A stretch of DNA of 64,000 nt from Mycobacterium lepraemurium (lineage in GTDB: Bacteria > Actinomycetota > Actinomycetes > Mycobacteriales > Mycobacteriaceae). The notes under the pieces are model-generated. The model worked only from the letters and a program-made list of their open reading frames with translations, was not told the origin of the DNA and ran no database searches. The stretch spans positions 186,001 through 250,000 of the forward strand of contig CP021238.1 of assembly GCA_002291465.1 (NCBI GenBank), given 5' to 3'. The position numbers were made by a program, and so were the translations under genes. The stretch's first letter is position 1, and every line of letters starts with the position of its first letter. Shown piece after piece: positions 38,038 through 47,994 of this stretch.

Positions 38038-39326
38038 CTAAAACTGGCCGCAGTTGGGCGCAGTGGGTTCTCCGCGGAAGCGGGCGGCGATCCACTGCAT
38101 GGCCGGCTCGCCGTCGACCAGCATCGGCAGCGCATGGTTGATGACGAGCTTGTTGAGGAAGGGCGGCTCCTCGTTGGTGCGGAACTCCACGTCGGCGTCC
38201 TGGGCGCACCAGTCGCGGCCGAGCTGATTGGCGGCCGTCCACGGCACCAGCGGGTCGTAGCGGTTGCTGTTGATCAGCACTGGCACGTTGGGTTTGTAGC
38301 GCCCGATCCGCTGCGCCTCGAACAGGCTGTTGAACGGCTCCTCGTTGACCAGTTGATTGATGTCCTCGGTGAGGTAGGGCTGAATGTGGCGAAACATGAA
38401 GTCCAGCAGGGTTTGTCCGACGCACTGGCGGGACACCGATTCCAGCATCGCCAGCCCGCGCGGCGTCATCTTGGAACGGATGGCGTCGGCGAATTCCGGG
38501 TAGGCGGCCATCACGCTGTTCAGCGCGTACCCGACCACGCCGACTAGCGCGCTGCCGTCCGCGTAGGGCAACAGCTCCTTGAGGTCGGCCGGCGGCGCGC
38601 CGGCATAGGTGCCCACGATGTGCAGGTCGGGCGCGTATTGCGCGGCCAGCTCAGCCGCCGACGCGGTGGCGCCGCCGCCTTGCGAATAACCCCAAAATGC
38701 CACCGGCCCATGCGGATCCAGCGAGGTGCCGGGCAGTCGCATCGCGGCCCGGGCCGCGTCGAGCACGGCCTGCCCCTCGGCCACCCGACCCGCGTAGGTG
38801 TGCATCGACGGCGTGCCCAGGCCCTGGTAGTCGGTCATCACGATGGCGAAGCCGCGGGCCACCATGGTGGCCACGAACAGCTCCTCGTAGTTGAACATGA
38901 TGTCCCAGCCGTCCGAATAGTGGATGCCCTGGTTGAACATTCGCGCGACGGGGCGCACTGATTGCCCTGGCCCTGGGGGCCGGGCGCGTAGCTGATCAAC
39001 GGCCGCGGCCCGCCGTACGGCCAATCGTTGTAGGGCTCGAAGTAGGTGCCGGTGACCGCGATCGGGTTGCCGCGGGTATCGGTGCTGCGGTACATGATCC
39101 GGGTCCCGGTGGCCATGATGGCGCCAAGCTGGCCGGAGGGCTCCAGCACCAGCCGCGACGGCTCGGTGCGGATCAGGTCGCCCGGCCGCCCGGGCTGCAG
39201 CGAATCGGGCGGGGTGTAGAAGTCGGCGTATTGCGGCTCGTCGCCGTCGGCCCGCGCGATCGCGGGTCCGGTCAGGGTGCCCGCCATCAACGCCAGTGCT
39301 GCGAAAACTCCCGCGCCGCGGCGCAT
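38038..39326 (-). pseudogene. Secreted lipase (LIP family) with a two-base insertion
   Basis: ATG 39326 begins MRRGAGVFAALALMAGTLTG, a Sec signal peptide with cleavage near AIARA-DG. Mature sequence DEPQYADFYTPPDSLQPGRP onward is typical of secretory lipases. A 2-nt insertion (CG) at about 38939-38946 breaks the frame between NQCAPSR and MFNQGIHYSDGWDIMFNYEE. The nucleophile motif FWGYSQGGGATAS (GxSxG) and the late VINHALPMLVDGEPAMQWIA lie in the second frame, which ends at 38038. Restored length about 428 aa. Confidence 0.83.
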
Positions 39327-39361
39327 TACGGAACGGTAACAATCGCACACGACCAGCGGAA

Positions 39362-39391
39362 GACCAATCTCTAATTTTTTAGAGATTGGTC
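39362..39391. promoter_or_regulatory. 13-bp palindrome upstream of the lipase gene
   Basis: GACCAATCTCTAA-TTTT-TTAGAGATTGGTC, perfect 13-bp arms. It sits 36 bp upstream of the lipase ATG and just after the lpqC stop on the same strand. AT-rich compared with its surroundings; operator of a TetR-type regulator or, less likely, a terminator. Confidence 0.65.
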
Positions 39392-39396
39392 GCTCG

Positions 39397-40339
39397 CTAA
39401 CGGTGATTACGGGCGAAGAATTGCCAGATCGTGTCGGTGGCGTCCAGCGCCGTCGACGGAGCCGGGATTCCGGCCACCTTTCCGCCAGGGGGCTGGGCGC
39501 CCCGCCGGGCCATTGGTGGCCGGCGCCGGCCACCGAGATCAACTCCACCGTGCGGCCGTCCGCGCAAGCCGCGGTCTGGGTGGTGGCATCGCCGGCGGTG
39601 GCCGAGCTGGGCGGCCCGCAGGCCTCGATGGCGCGCCAGGTGGCGTTGACCGATTCCACCGACGTCCCGTCGACGCGCGGGGAACCGTTGAGCGCGAACG
39701 CCTTTCCGGGTCAGCCGGCATAGGGCACCCGGTCGTCGGCGGTGCCGTGGATCTGCAGCAGCGAGGCCGGCCGGGCCGCGGAGCAATCGGTGAGCAGCGT
39801 GCCGGCCACCGGGGCGATCGCGGCGAAGGCGTCGCTCTGGCAGCCCAGCCGCAGCGCCATCATGGCGCCGTTCGACATGCCGGTGACGTAGACGCGGGCA
39901 CGATCCACCGGGATCTGTGCCTCGACGGCGCCGACCATGGCGTTGACGAATCCGACGTCGTCGGTGTCGGCGTGTGCCGGTTCGCCGCAACAGGTTCCGG
40001 CATTCCAGGCGCGGCCCAGGCTGTCGGGGTAGGCGACCAGGAAATGCCCGGCGTCGGCCTCGGCGTCCCAGTGGTAGGCGCGCTCAGCCTGCCCACCGTT
40101 GCCGAAGCCGCCGTGCAGCATCACCACCAGGGGGCCGCCTCGCTCAGCCCCTGCGGCCGGTACAGGCGGTAGGTCCGGGACGTGCCGCCCGACTGCAGGG
40201 TGTGGGTGGATGGCCCGACCGGAATCGATTGGTAGTCAGGCGTTCCCAGCGCATGGCCGCCACCGAGGCAGCCGGCGAGCACGACGACCAGAATCGGCAG
40301 TAGGCCGAGGCTGACCGCCCGGGCGCATCCGAATCGCAT
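39397..40339 (-). pseudogene. lpqC: LpqC-like PHB-depolymerase-type lipoprotein esterase, three lesions
   Basis: ATG 40339 gives a lipoprotein signal (MRFGCARAVSLGLLPILVVV ending LAGC lipobox). One base lost from a C run near 40136-40140 breaks the frame before VVMLHGGFGNGGQAERAYHW. The nucleophile motif is YVTGMSNGAMMAL (GxSxG variant GMSNG). A TGA at 39713-39711 interrupts after DDRVPYAG, in the same frame as GKAFALNGSPRVDGTSVESV. A lost A near 39478-39482 precedes the end IPAPSTALDATDTIWQFFAR. Matches the M. tuberculosis LpqC (Rv3298c) type. Confidence 0.8.
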
Positions 40340-40367
40340 AGGGCCACGACGGCACCCGACGGGAATT

Positions 40368-40386
40368 TTGACAAGTAACTTGTCAA
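40368..40386. promoter_or_regulatory. Perfect MarR-type operator
   Basis: TTGACAAGT-A-ACTTGTCAA, 9-bp arms around a single base, in the 74-bp gap between the divergent lpqC pseudogene and the MarR gene. It probably also carries promoter elements (TTGACA). Confidence 0.8.
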
Positions 40387-40413
40387 TCTGTCCGGGGTGG
40401 CAGACTGATCGGC

Positions 40414-40869
40414 ATGCGAGAGGCAGCGCGCGGCGGGTGGGAGCCGACCGTGCCGGCGCTGGTAAGCCTGGTCGCCGCCACCGGCGCACCGCGGCTGCGC
40501 GCCGCGTTCGCCGAGGCCGGCCTCGACGGGATCCGCCCCGCCCAGTCGCTCGCCCTGGTGCCGCTGGCCGTGGGCGGATTGCACGCCTCCGATCTGGCCG
40601 ACCGGCTGCGGGTGAGCCGGCAGGCGGTGGCCCAGGCGGTCGCGGCCCTGGAGCGGCACGGCTATGCCACCCGCACGTCCGACCCGGCCGACGCGCGGGC
40701 CCGGATCATCGAATTGACGCCGCGGGGTCGGCAGGCACTGCAGGTGATGCGCGCCAACGCGATCGCCATGGAGAAGCGGTGGCGCAAGGTGCTCGGCGAG
40801 CGACGGCTGACCGAGTTGCGCGAGACGCTGACGATGCTGCTGGCCGCCGAACGGGAGCCCGACGGGTAG
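40414..40869 (+). CDS. MarR-family regulator
   Basis: 151 aa winged-helix protein. LHASDLADRLRVSRQAVAQA is the recognition HTH and HGYATRTSDPADARARIIEL the wing. A perfect palindrome lies immediately upstream of its start, so autorepression and control of the divergent lpqC gene are likely. Converges with the polysaccharide deacetylase (6 bp). Intact, whereas its presumed target is a pseudogene. Confidence 0.9.
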   Translation: MREAARGGWEPTVPALVSLVAATGAPRLRAAFAEAGLDGIRPAQSLALVPLAVGGLHASDLADRLRVSRQAVAQAVAALERHGYATRTSDPADARARIIELTPRGRQALQVMRANAIAMEKRWRKVLGERRLTELRETLTMLLAAEREPDG

Positions 40870-40875
40870 TGCGCG

Positions 40876-41685
40876 TTACGGCGTCTTGAGGAACACGTCG
40901 TTGAGGGTGACGGTGCGCAGGTTGCGTTCCCGGATGATGTCGACCAGCTGCGGGTAGACGTGGGTGACCGGCAGGTGATTGAGGTGCCCGATCACGATGG
41001 CCTGCGGCGTGAAGTACTGATCGGCCATCTGCAGGATGTAGTCCTCGGTGATCAGCGTCGAATCCGACAGCGAGCCCGACCACAACGTCGGTACCTGGTA
41101 GCCCAGGTCGGCGGCCACGGCGTCCACGGCGGCGTTGCGCTTGGCGTACGGCGGCCGCCAGTACGGCTTGGCGCCGATGCCGTACGTCTTCTTCAGGAAC
41201 GCGTCGTTACGCGAGAGTTGTTCGGCCACTTGCTCTTTGGTCAGCGTCGTCAGGTCCGGGTGCGACCAGGTGTGGTTGCCGAGCTGGATCTGGCCGCTGT
41301 CGACCAGCGGGCGCAACAACTGCAGGTTCTCGGTCCACGAGGCGTAGACCCCGTTGACGAAATAGGTCAGCCGCACGCCGGTGTCCTTGGCGAACTGCGT
41401 GTAGGCGCGCACCACCTCGCTGTTGACGCCGTCGTCGACGGTCAGCGCCAGCAGGTCGCCCTCGCCCGGGATCTTCATCAGCGCGCCGCCGCCGGGCAGC
41501 GGGATGCGGGCACTCAGCGGGGGAGGCGGCAGCAGGGCCTGCGGGGCGGTTGGGCCGGACGTCGGTATGGCGGCCGCCGGCGTCTGGGCGAAGGTGCGCG
41601 GTTGCGGATCGACGATGAGCCGCGCGGCGCCGACGCCGGCCACGACCGAGGCGGCGAGCGATCCGAGGAACTGGCGGCGGTTCAT
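40876..41685 (-). CDS. Exported polysaccharide deacetylase (CE4/NodB family)
   Basis: 269 aa. The N-terminus MNRRQFLGSLAASVVAGVGA is a Tat-type signal (NRRQFLG). NodB motifs: TVDDGVN (catalytic/metal Asp pair), HTWSHPD (metal His pair), WRPPYAKRN and the late GHLNHLP. Probably removes acetyl groups from a cell-wall glycan such as peptidoglycan GlcNAc/MurNAc; the substrate is inferred. The open frame extends to 41751, but the twin-Arg start at 41685 fits best. Intact. Confidence 0.9.
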   Translation of the reverse strand: MNRRQFLGSLAASVVAGVGAARLIVDPQPRTFAQTPAAAIPTSGPTAPQALLPPPPLSARIPLPGGGALMKIPGEGDLLALTVDDGVNSEVVRAYTQFAKDTGVRLTYFVNGVYASWTENLQLLRPLVDSGQIQLGNHTWSHPDLTTLTKEQVAEQLSRNDAFLKKTYGIGAKPYWRPPYAKRNAAVDAVAADLGYQVPTLWSGSLSDSTLITEDYILQMADQYFTPQAIVIGHLNHLPVTHVYPQLVDIIRERNLRTVTLNDVFLKTP

Positions 41686-41922
41686 GGCTGGACAGGCGGG
41701 GCGGCGATCATCCGGCGGCAAGGCCACGGCGGGTTCGGCCCCGGGGCGCACCGGCCGACGAGCGCGTCCCTGCCGGGACCGTTGCCAGGGAGAAACATCG
41801 AGGCCACAGCAGCGAACCGTACCATTCGGGCCGCCGATCCGGCGGCTCTGTTACGGGTGGGCCAGCTGTGAATTATGGGGAATTTGTCGCCTATCGCCCC
41901 CGAGACAGCCCAGCTGCGGGAA

Positions 41923-43329
41923 TCACCGCGGCGGCGCGGCGCCCCGCTGCGGCAGCTGCACCGGTTCGGTGTTGGGCGTGCCGATCGTCCAGGCCAGCCA
42001 CGGCAGCGCGGTGGCAAACGCCTGGGCGGCGAACGGCCAGTCGTGCTTGCCCGGCTGGGTGACCACCGCGCAGGCGATGCCGTTGGCGGCGCCGACCGTG
42101 CACAGCGAGTGCGCGGCGGCGTCCTGGCCCTCGGGGTTGGCGGCCGGGTCACTGCTGGACGCCACCAGGGCGGGCGCCGGATCGGCGTTGCCCTGCTCGG
42201 TGCGCGCCACGTCGGCCCCGGGCACCTCGAACCATCCGGACAAATCGGCGTAGCGACCGTGCCTGGTCATCACCGTGACCGGGTCGAAGGCCGCCCACGC
42301 GGCCTGATCGCCGCCGAACAACCGCGCCACGGATTGGTCCTTCGGGCCGACGTTGGGGCCGCGGTCGCCCGCGATGTCCACGAAGGCGCGGAACATTTCC
42401 GGGTGCATGACGGCCAGGTCGACGGCGCAGGTGCCGCCCATCGACCATCCGACGACGCCCCAGTTGGCCCGGTCGGCGCTGACGCCGAAGTTCGACACCA
42501 TGAACGGCTGGATGTCCTTGGTCAGGTGGGCGGCGGCGTTGCCGCGGCTGCCGTTAACGCACTCGGTGTCGTTGTCGAACGAGCCGGTGGGATCGACGAA
42601 CACCAGCACCGGGGCGAACCCGTGGTGGGCGGCGGCGAAGCTGTCGATGGCGGTGAAGGCGCCGCCCGGGCCCAGCCAGTCGGCCGGGGTGTTTAAGGCG
42701 GAGCTGATCATCATGACTGCCGGCAACCGGGGTGGGGGGTTGCTGTTGAACCACGCCGGGGGCAGATAGACCAGTTCGCGGCGGTGCGCGAAGTGGGAGC
42801 CCGACGGGCCGTTGCCGTCGATGTCCACCGGCACCACCACGCCCTTGCTCGGCCTGGTGCCGGCGATCTGCATCTCGGTGACCCGCAGCCGGTCGATCTG
42901 GTCGGGCAGCGGCGCCTGGGTCAGCTGGTTCCACGCTGCGAGCACGGTGGGGAAGTAGCCCACCCAGCCGTTCAGCGCCAGGCCCGCGCACAGCACGCAC
43001 AGCGGTATCGACAGCACCGCCAGCCCACGTCGCCACCAGCGCACACCCCGCCAGCCCACCAGGAACATGGCCGCGGCCAGACCGCTCAGCGCGATCCACA
43101 GCCACAGCGTCGTCGGCGCCGGATCCCCGGCCACCCCGAGCGAGGTGATGTACCAGCGCGCCAGCACGGTCACCGCGACCGCGGCAACCAGCGCCGCCGG
43201 CAGCACCCGCTTGAGCCAGCCGCGGGCCCGCCAGTGAATCGCGGCGACCAGCATCAGCAGCGCCAGGCCCTGCACGGTCGGCGGAAGCCAGCCGTGCAGC
43301 AGCGACAGTTGTCCGAAGAACTGCTCCAA
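41923..43329 (-). CDS. Membrane-anchored esterase of the antigen-85/esterase-D fold
   Basis: 468 aa. Four hydrophobic segments occupy residues 1-140 (for example LALLMLVAAIHWRARGW and GLAAAMFLVGWRGVRWW), followed by an extracytoplasmic alpha/beta-hydrolase domain. The nucleophile is in VVGWSMGGTCAVDLAV, an acid in the GWFEVPGAD region, and the His in TQPGKHDWPFAAQAF. Similar architecture is found in mycobacterial proteins related to mycolyltransferases (Rv0519c-type esterases). Mycolyl activity is not established. Intact. Confidence 0.82.
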   Translation of the reverse strand: MEQFFGQLSLLHGWLPPTVQGLALLMLVAAIHWRARGWLKRVLPAALVAAVAVTVLARWYITSLGVAGDPAPTTLWLWIALSGLAAAMFLVGWRGVRWWRRGLAVLSIPLCVLCAGLALNGWVGYFPTVLAAWNQLTQAPLPDQIDRLRVTEMQIAGTRPSKGVVVPVDIDGNGPSGSHFAHRRELVYLPPAWFNSNPPPRLPAVMMISSALNTPADWLGPGGAFTAIDSFAAAHHGFAPVLVFVDPTGSFDNDTECVNGSRGNAAAHLTKDIQPFMVSNFGVSADRANWGVVGWSMGGTCAVDLAVMHPEMFRAFVDIAGDRGPNVGPKDQSVARLFGGDQAAWAAFDPVTVMTRHGRYADLSGWFEVPGADVARTEQGNADPAPALVASSSDPAANPEGQDAAAHSLCTVGAANGIACAVVTQPGKHDWPFAAQAFATALPWLAWTIGTPNTEPVQLPQRGAAPPR

Positions 43330-43422
43330 CGGTCGTGACCTTTTGCTAGATCAAGCGCTGCGCGAGGGGGAGGTGGCGGTCGACCGGTCGGTCGGGATGA
43401 CCGAAAGCGGCGGCTCGACCAA

Positions 43423-45675
43423 CTATCCCATACCGGCGCCGCCGGTCGGCCGATGCTGGCGAACGAGCGCAGCCGCAGGCTGTTGCCGACGACGAGCACG
43501 CTGGACAGCGCCATGGCGGCGCCTGCCAGCATCGGGTTGAGCATGCCGAGCGCCGCTAGGGGAATCGCGGCCAGGTTGCAGCCGAAGGCCCACACCAGGT
43601 TGGTCTTGATGGTGGCCAGCGTGCGCCGGGAGAGCCGGATCGCGTCGACGGCCGCGCGCAGGTCGCCGCGGACCACGGTGACGTCGGCGGCCTCGATCGC
43701 GACGTCGGTGCCGGTGTCCATGGCCAGGCCCATGTCGGCGGCGGCCAGCGCGGCGGCGTCGTTGACGCCGCCGCCGACCATGGCGACCACCCGGCCCGCG
43801 GATTGTAGGCGCTTGACGGCCTCGACCTTGTCGGCGGGCAGCGCGCCGGAGACAACCTCGCCGATCCCGAGCTCGCCGGCGATGCGGCGGGCGACGGTGT
43901 GGTTGTCGCCGGTCAGCAGGATCGGCGTCAGGCCCAGCCGGGTGAACTGCCGCACCGCTGCGGCGCTGGAGGGTTTGGCGGTGTCGGTCAGCGCCAGGAT
44001 GCCGCGCGCTCGGCCGTCCAGCCGACGGCGACCACGGTTTTGCCGTCGTGCTCGGCGCGCGGTGGCCGCCGCCAGGGCGGCGTCCGGACGCAGGCCGCGC
44101 TCGGCCAGCCAGCTCGGCCGCCCGACCGCGACGGCGTGGCCGTCGACCGTGCCGTGCACGCCGCCGCCGACCGCACGGAAGCCGGTGGGGTGGGTAGCGG
44201 GCCGAGTTCCGCCTTGGCGTCCCGGGCGATGGCGTGCGCGAGGGGGTGTTCGGAGGCGGCTTCCAGCGCCCCGGCGTAGCGCAACAGCGTGGCGCGGTCG
44301 GTGCCGTCGGCGGCGACCACGCCGAGCACGGTCGTGGCGCCGGTGATGACGGTCCCGGTCTTGTCGAGCACGACGGTGTCGACGGCGCGGGTGGTCTCGA
44401 GCATTCGGGCCCCTTGATCAGGACTCCGAGCTGGGCCGCCCGGCCGGTGCCGACCAGCAGGGCGGTCGGGGTGGCCAGTCCCAGCGCGCACGGGCAGGCG
44501 ATGATGAGTACCGCGACGGCCGCGGTCAGGGCGGTGGCCAGGGTGCCGCCCGCCGTCAGCCAGCCGGCCAGGGTGGCCACCGCGAGCAGCAGCACGACGG
44601 GGACGAACACCCCCGAGACGCGGTCGGTGAGCCGCTGCGCGTCGGCCTTGCCGGACTGGGCCCGTTCGACCAGTTGGGCCATCCGGGCCAGTTGGGTGTC
44701 GTCGCCGGTCCCGGTGGCGCGCACCACCAGCCGGCCGCCGGCGTTGACGGTGCCGCCGGTCACGCCGTCGCCCACGCCGACCTCGACCGGGACGGACTCA
44801 CCGGTCAGCATGGCGGCGTCCACCGCCGAGGAGCCCGCGACGACGATCCCGTCGGTGGCGATCCGTTCTCCGGGACGCACCACGAACTCGTCGCCGACGG
44901 CCAGCCGCTCGATCGGGATGCGGGTCTCGGCGCCCGCCCGCAGCGCGGTGCCGGCCGTCCGCTTGGACCGCCGCTCGAAGTACCGGCCGGCCAGCACGAA
45001 CAGCGTCACCCCGGCCGCCACCTCGAAGTAGACGTGGCACGGGGCCGCGACGTGGGAGACATGGGCGCCGTGCCCGACGGTCAGCTCGAAGTCGTGCCGC
45101 ATGCCGGGCCGGTCGGCCGCCCCGAGAAACAGGGCGTACAGCGACCACAGGAAGGCCGCCAGCGTGCCGATCGAGATCAGGGTGTCCATGGTGGCGACGC
45201 CGTGTTTGAGGTTGGCCCACGCGGCCGCATGGAAGGGGCGCCCGCACCACCCGACCACCGGCGCGGTCAGGGCCAGCGCCGCCCAGTGCCGGTGCTGGAA
45301 TTGCAGCGCGGGAATCATCGCCGCGGCGATCACCGGCCCGGCCAGGGCGATGGCGGTGACCAGGCGCCTGCGCAGCGAGGCCAGCTCCAGGTCGTCCTGC
45401 GGCGGCGACGGCTTCGCCACGGCGGCGGCGTACCCGGCGTTTTCGATCTCGGTGATCAGCGTTTGCGGGTCGTAACTCGCGGGCGCGCTGACCGCGGCCT
45501 TCTCGGTGGCGTAGTTGACGGTCGCGGTCACGCCGTCCAGCTTGTTCAGCTTCTTTTCGATCTGGGCCGCGCACGAAGTGCAGGTCATCCCGGTGATCTC
45601 CAGCTCGATGCGAGCGGTTGAGGCGGTGTGGTCGGGGAAGGTGCCCTCGTCGACGTGCCGTGGCGGTGTGCTCAT
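43423..45675 (-). pseudogene. P1B-type copper-transporting ATPase, several frameshifts
   Basis: ATG 45675. HMA domain with [15 protein letters not shown] at residues about 29-43; eight TM segments; TGES loop; the CPC metal site in [18 protein letters not shown] lost base at about 44404-44408 precedes [20 protein letters not shown] (phosphorylation Asp). Another at about 44187-44191 follows [19 protein letters not shown], and at least one more at about 44020-44070 lies around [12 protein letters not shown]. The hinge motif GDGVND reads [18 protein letters not shown], a missense change of the Asp. Related to CtpA/CtpB/CtpV. ATGA overlap with the HMA chaperone gene upstream. Confidence 0.87.
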
Positions 45676-45866
45676 GCGACCAAGACGGCCTGGAAGCCGG
45701 CTTCGTCGACCGCGCCGGGGACGGCGTCGGCGTCGATGGGCACCGCGCTGGTTACGACGAGCCGGCCCGTGTCCGCGCTGACCGAGACGCCGTCGACGCC
45801 GGGGATGCGGGCCACCTCGCTGTGGCCGCAGCTCATCCCGCTCACCTGGTATTCGCTGGTGGACAT
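45672..45866 (-). CDS. HMA-domain copper-chaperone-like protein lacking its second Cys
   Basis: 64 aa, betaalphabeta HMA fold typical of CopZ. The metal motif should read GMxCxxC; here it is [17 protein letters not shown]. Compared with the usual form of CGHC followed by about six helix residues, an 18-nt in-frame deletion removes the second Cys and the first turn of the helix. It therefore probably cannot bind Cu(I) in the normal way. Stop overlaps the ATPase ATG (ATGA). The frame is intact, so it could still be translated, but I judge it functionally decayed. Confidence 0.75.
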   Translation of the reverse strand: MSTSEYQVSGMSCGHSEVARIPGVDGVSVSADTGRLVVTSAVPIDADAVPGAVDEAGFQAVLVA

Positions 45867-45950
45867 GCCGCTCCTTTTCGCTCCCCGCCGCAGGTCTTGA
45901 CCACACCATTGTGCCTGGTCGGCCGCGCGGGCCGGGGGCGCGGGCGGGCA

Positions 45951-46769
45951 TCACACGTAGCCGACGCCGAGATCGACCGAAACCTGGCTGGCGGTCACCA
46001 ATCTGGATTGGTCGGAGGCCAGCCAGGCCGCCGCGTCGGCGATGTCCTCCGGCTGCGCGATGCCCTCGGGCAGCAGCGGTTTGTGCAGGCCCCGCAGATG
46101 CGGGTAGTCGTCGGCGGCCGCGCGCAGCGCGTCGCGCATCCGGCCGGTGCCCATCGGGGGTGACCGCCCGGGGTTGAGGCTGTTGACCCGAATGTTGTAG
46201 CGGCCGAGTTCGGCGGCGAACGCGCGGGCCATGCCCACCGCGGCGTGCTTGCTGGCGGTGTAGTGGACCATGAACGACTGCATGTTGATGCCGGCCGCCG
46301 AACCGATCAGGATGATCGACCCGCCGCGGCCGCCGTCGATGATGTGCTGCGCCCCCGCCACCACGGTGTTCCAGGTGCCGACGACGTTGGTGTCGATGGT
46401 GTCCCGGAAAGCCTGCGCGGTGATCCGATTCCACGGGGCGGGGCTGCAGATTCCGGCGGTGGCCACGATGACGTCCAGGCGGCCGAGCTCGCCCACCGCC
46501 GTGTCCACCGAGGAGGTCAGGGCGTCCAGGTCGCGCACGTCGGTCTGTGCGGTGACGACCCGCCGGCCGGCGGCACGCACCAGTTCCGCCGTCTCGGCCA
46601 GGTCCTCGGGCGTCGACGAATCGTAGGGAACGCTCGGCGGCAGCGGCCCGGCGAGGTCGACGGCGATGATGTCGGCGCCCTCGGCGGCCAGCCGCGCCGC
46701 GTGCGCGCGGCCCTGCCCGCGCGCCGCCCCGGTGATCAGCGCGACTTTGCCCGTAAGTGACTGGCTCAT
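45951..46769 (-). CDS. Mycofactocin-type short-chain dehydrogenase
   Basis: 272 aa SDR with an extended loop near the cofactor site, as in mycofactocin-coupled dehydrogenases (non-exchangeable NAD). Motifs: [17 protein letters not shown] (TGxxxGxG), VATAGI (NAG-like), [10 protein letters not shown] (Ser) and VHYTASKHA (YxxxK). The C-terminal [10 protein letters not shown] is usual for the group. ATG 46769 chosen by homology; the open frame extends to 47162 antisense to the SRPBCC gene. Intact. Confidence 0.9.
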   Translation of the reverse strand: MSQSLTGKVALITGAARGQGRAHAARLAAEGADIIAVDLAGPLPPSVPYDSSTPEDLAETAELVRAAGRRVVTAQTDVRDLDALTSSVDTAVGELGRLDVIVATAGICSPAPWNRITAQAFRDTIDTNVVGTWNTVVAGAQHIIDGGRGGSIILIGSAAGINMQSFMVHYTASKHAAVGMARAFAAELGRYNIRVNSLNPGRSPPMGTGRMRDALRAAADDYPHLRGLHKPLLPEGIAQPEDIADAAAWLASDQSRLVTASQVSVDLGVGYV

Positions 46770-46877
46770 GGGTGCTGGAGCCCTTTCCGCCGCACACGAT
46801 TCGAGCCTCGTGCAGCGCTCCAGCATGCCGCAGCCCGAGGCCGGATTACGCTGCCGGATAGCGGAAAGGAGACGGTC

Positions 46878-47348
46878 ATGACCGTCACGGTTGTCGATCG
46901 GGGACCCCGACAGGTGAGCCGCAGAGTCGACGTGGCCGCGCCGGCGGCGGAGCTGTACGCCCTGGGCGCCGATCCGCGCCGGCACCACGAACTGGACGGT
47001 TCGGGCACGGTCCGCGACAACATCAGCGTGCCGGCGAAACTCGTTGAGGGATCCAAGTTTTCGACGCACATGCGGATGTTCGGCCTGCCCTACCGGATCA
47101 CCAGCACCATCACCGAGCTCAAGCCGAACGAGGTGGTCGAGTGGCGTCACCCGCTCGGGCACCGCTGGCGGTGGGAATTCGAGTCGCTGTCACCCACCCG
47201 GACCCGGGTCACCGAGACGTTCGACTACCGCGACGCCGGCGCGCTGAAGAACAGGCTGAAGTACTACGAGCGGATCGGTTTCGCCAAGGCGAACGCCTCG
47301 GGCGTCGAGGTGACGCTGGCCAAATTGCGGGACCGCTACCCGGGGTGA
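46878..47348 (+). CDS. SRPBCC (START/Bet v1-like) family protein
   Basis: 156 aa. Helix-grip fold pattern: [20 protein letters not shown] at the N-terminus, [19 protein letters not shown] in the sheet and a C-terminal amphipathic helix ([20 protein letters not shown]). Usually binds hydrophobic ligands; function unknown. Strong GAAAGGAG Shine-Dalgarno before the ATG. Convergent and immediately adjacent to the PPOX gene. Intact. Confidence 0.83.
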   Translation: MTVTVVDRGPRQVSRRVDVAAPAAELYALGADPRRHHELDGSGTVRDNISVPAKLVEGSKFSTHMRMFGLPYRITSTITELKPNEVVEWRHPLGHRWRWEFESLSPTRTRVTETFDYRDAGALKNRLKYYERIGFAKANASGVEVTLAKLRDRYPG

Positions 47349-47891
47349 TCAGTCCGGATCGGCTGCGCCCCAGGGGATGACACCGGACTCCTGGACCTGA
47401 TCATTGCGGTGCAGGTGGCGGGGCGGGGTCGCGAATGTCCCGTAGGGCCGGCAGCGGATGACGACGCGGTTTTCGCGCTCGCACATGTCCCGGACGTGCG
47501 GGCGCGCCTCGTCGCCGAGTGGCTGACCGGACATCCGGCCGGCGACGGCCATCATCACGTCGACCGCCAGCTCCCGGTCCTCGTCGAGCGCGGCGTTGGC
47601 GTAGACCTGCAGGTAGGAGAACGGCCACCGCTCGTCGAGGACGCACAGGCTCACCTTGCGGTCGCGCTGCACGACGCGGGCCTTGCCGCGGCCGGCCATG
47701 GTGGAGACGAGCAATTCGCCGGTGTCGGTGGGGATGTAGTACACGATCGACATGGCCGGGCCGTCGTTGCGACGGCGGTAGCCGAACACGCAGGTGCGGT
47801 GGGTGCGCACGAACTCGCACCGCTCGGCGGGCAGCATGTCGCGGTCGGTCGGGGCGGTGAACGGCTCGGCCGCCAACGGCAGGAGAATCAC
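47349..47891 (-). CDS. PPOX-class (F420/FMN split-barrel) oxidoreductase
   Basis: 180 aa split beta-barrel protein of the pyridoxamine-oxidase-like/F420-dependent group. CVFGYRRRNDGPAMSIVYYI and LLVSTMAGRGKARVVQRDRK are typical of the cofactor-binding first half; a helical tail follows. Start GTG at 47891, near a GAGGACAG site. Divergent from the monooxygenase pseudogene. Intact. Confidence 0.82.
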   Translation of the reverse strand: MILLPLAAEPFTAPTDRDMLPAERCEFVRTHRTCVFGYRRRNDGPAMSIVYYIPTDTGELLVSTMAGRGKARVVQRDRKVSLCVLDERWPFSYLQVYANAALDEDRELAVDVMMAVAGRMSGQPLGDEARPHVRDMCERENRVVIRCRPYGTFATPPRHLHRNDQVQESGVIPWGAADPD

Positions 47892-47950
47892 GAACTGTCC
47901 TCGCTGTCTGGGGGTTCGCTGCGGGCAATGTTTGCGGCTGCGCGAGTGAC

Positions 47951-47971
47951 TATTTAGTCGTGTTAGTCGTG
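47951..47971. promoter_or_regulatory. AT-rich control region with a tandem 9-bp repeat
   Basis: TTAGTCGTG occurs twice in tandem (47954-47962, 47963-47971) and the first copy forms GACTA-TT-TAGTC with the bases before it (47948-47959). Lies in the 103-bp gap between divergent PPOX and monooxygenase genes. Probable operator/promoter. Confidence 0.45.
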
Positions 47972-47994
47972 GCCACGGAGAGGAACCCCAGGCC

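Noticed and set aside
42761..43330. Assignment of the 468-aa membrane esterase as a mycolyltransferase
   Set aside because: The fold is similar to antigen 85, but the N-terminal TM domain and the active-site surroundings differ; only esterase-fold membership is supported.
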